DNA from: Chaetoceros tenuissimus
Lineage: Eukaryota; Bacillariophyta; Thalassiosirophyceae; Chaetocerotales; Chaetocerotaceae
Direction: 5' to 3'
DNA length: 64,000 nt
Assembly (NCBI GenBank): GCA_021927905.1
Contig: BLLK01000038.1
Location: forward strand, 1,674,001 to 1,738,000
Positions 63,983-64,000 of the stretch are shown here, piece by piece. The notes under the pieces are model-generated. The model was not told where the DNA came from. It did no database searches and worked only from the letters and a program-made list of their open reading frames with translations. A program made the position numbers and the translations under genes. The first letter of the stretch is position 1, and the number at the start of each line of letters is the position of its first letter.

Positions 63983-64000
63983 TGAAGAATAGAAGCGGAG
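63983..64000 (+). CDS. Possible start of a gene cut by the window end
   Basis: ATG at 63983 with six codons visible (MKNRSG). It follows a TATA-rich stretch (63905-63980) that would suit a promoter and leader. Too short to judge. Confidence 0.2.

Overview
The window looks like nuclear DNA of a diatom (stramenopile), AT-rich, with genes on both strands. Most introns are short (about 65-210 bp) with GT-AG ends. The diatom call rests on three things: an ABC1-type kinase whose N-terminus has a signal peptide ending in an A|F site (the bipartite plastid-import signal of algae with complex plastids), several secreted proteins with Pro-Ser-rich stalks and small Cys-rich modules, and membrane proteins with LNR repeats. 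The species cannot be named from sequence alone. All splice sites were read by eye from GT/AG signals and frame continuity.

Layout. 1-16.2 kb is a young, unstable region. It holds four copies (one cut by the window edge) of a reverse-strand MYND zinc-finger gene, two paralogous starts of a secreted-protein gene (the second fused to a beta-propeller gene), ISCU, a RING gene with an in-frame stop, and two non-autonomous DNA-transposon-like insertions (7360-8270 and 15268-15999) with terminal inverted repeats and target-site duplications. 16.2-24.7 kb holds a divergent pair of glycosyltransferase-like genes, an unrecognised 293-residue gene, a cytochrome P450-like gene and a relic of an SGNH esterase gene. 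24.7-38.9 kb holds a Cys-rich, Ser/Pro-repeat secreted protein, followed by an apparently exact 5,098-bp tandem duplication that carries P450 + SGNH esterase (and an eIF4A gene relic) twice and cuts a BTB gene. 39.5-63 kb is calmer: a second BTB gene, condensin NCAPD2, two sulfotransferases, a metallophosphoesterase, a STING-like membrane protein, a sulfatase, a plastid ABC1 kinase, a MINDY3-like deubiquitinase, an LNR membrane protein and unrecognised genes.

Working together. Two sulfotransferases, one sulfatase, two glycosyltransferase-like proteins and the SGNH (PC-esterase-like) proteins all have N-terminal membrane anchors or signal peptides, which fits building or trimming of sulfated/acylated surface glycans. 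This is inference from families, not from an operon.

Best candidate for something new: 49741-50884 reads as four membrane helices followed by a domain with several features of the STING cyclic-dinucleotide-binding domain, which is the topology of animal STING. It carries one apparent frameshift in the membrane part. Other items worth checking are the two insertion elements, the conserved TGACGTCA promoter block of the MYND genes, the small Cys module shared by at least two (perhaps three) secreted proteins, and several broken gene copies.
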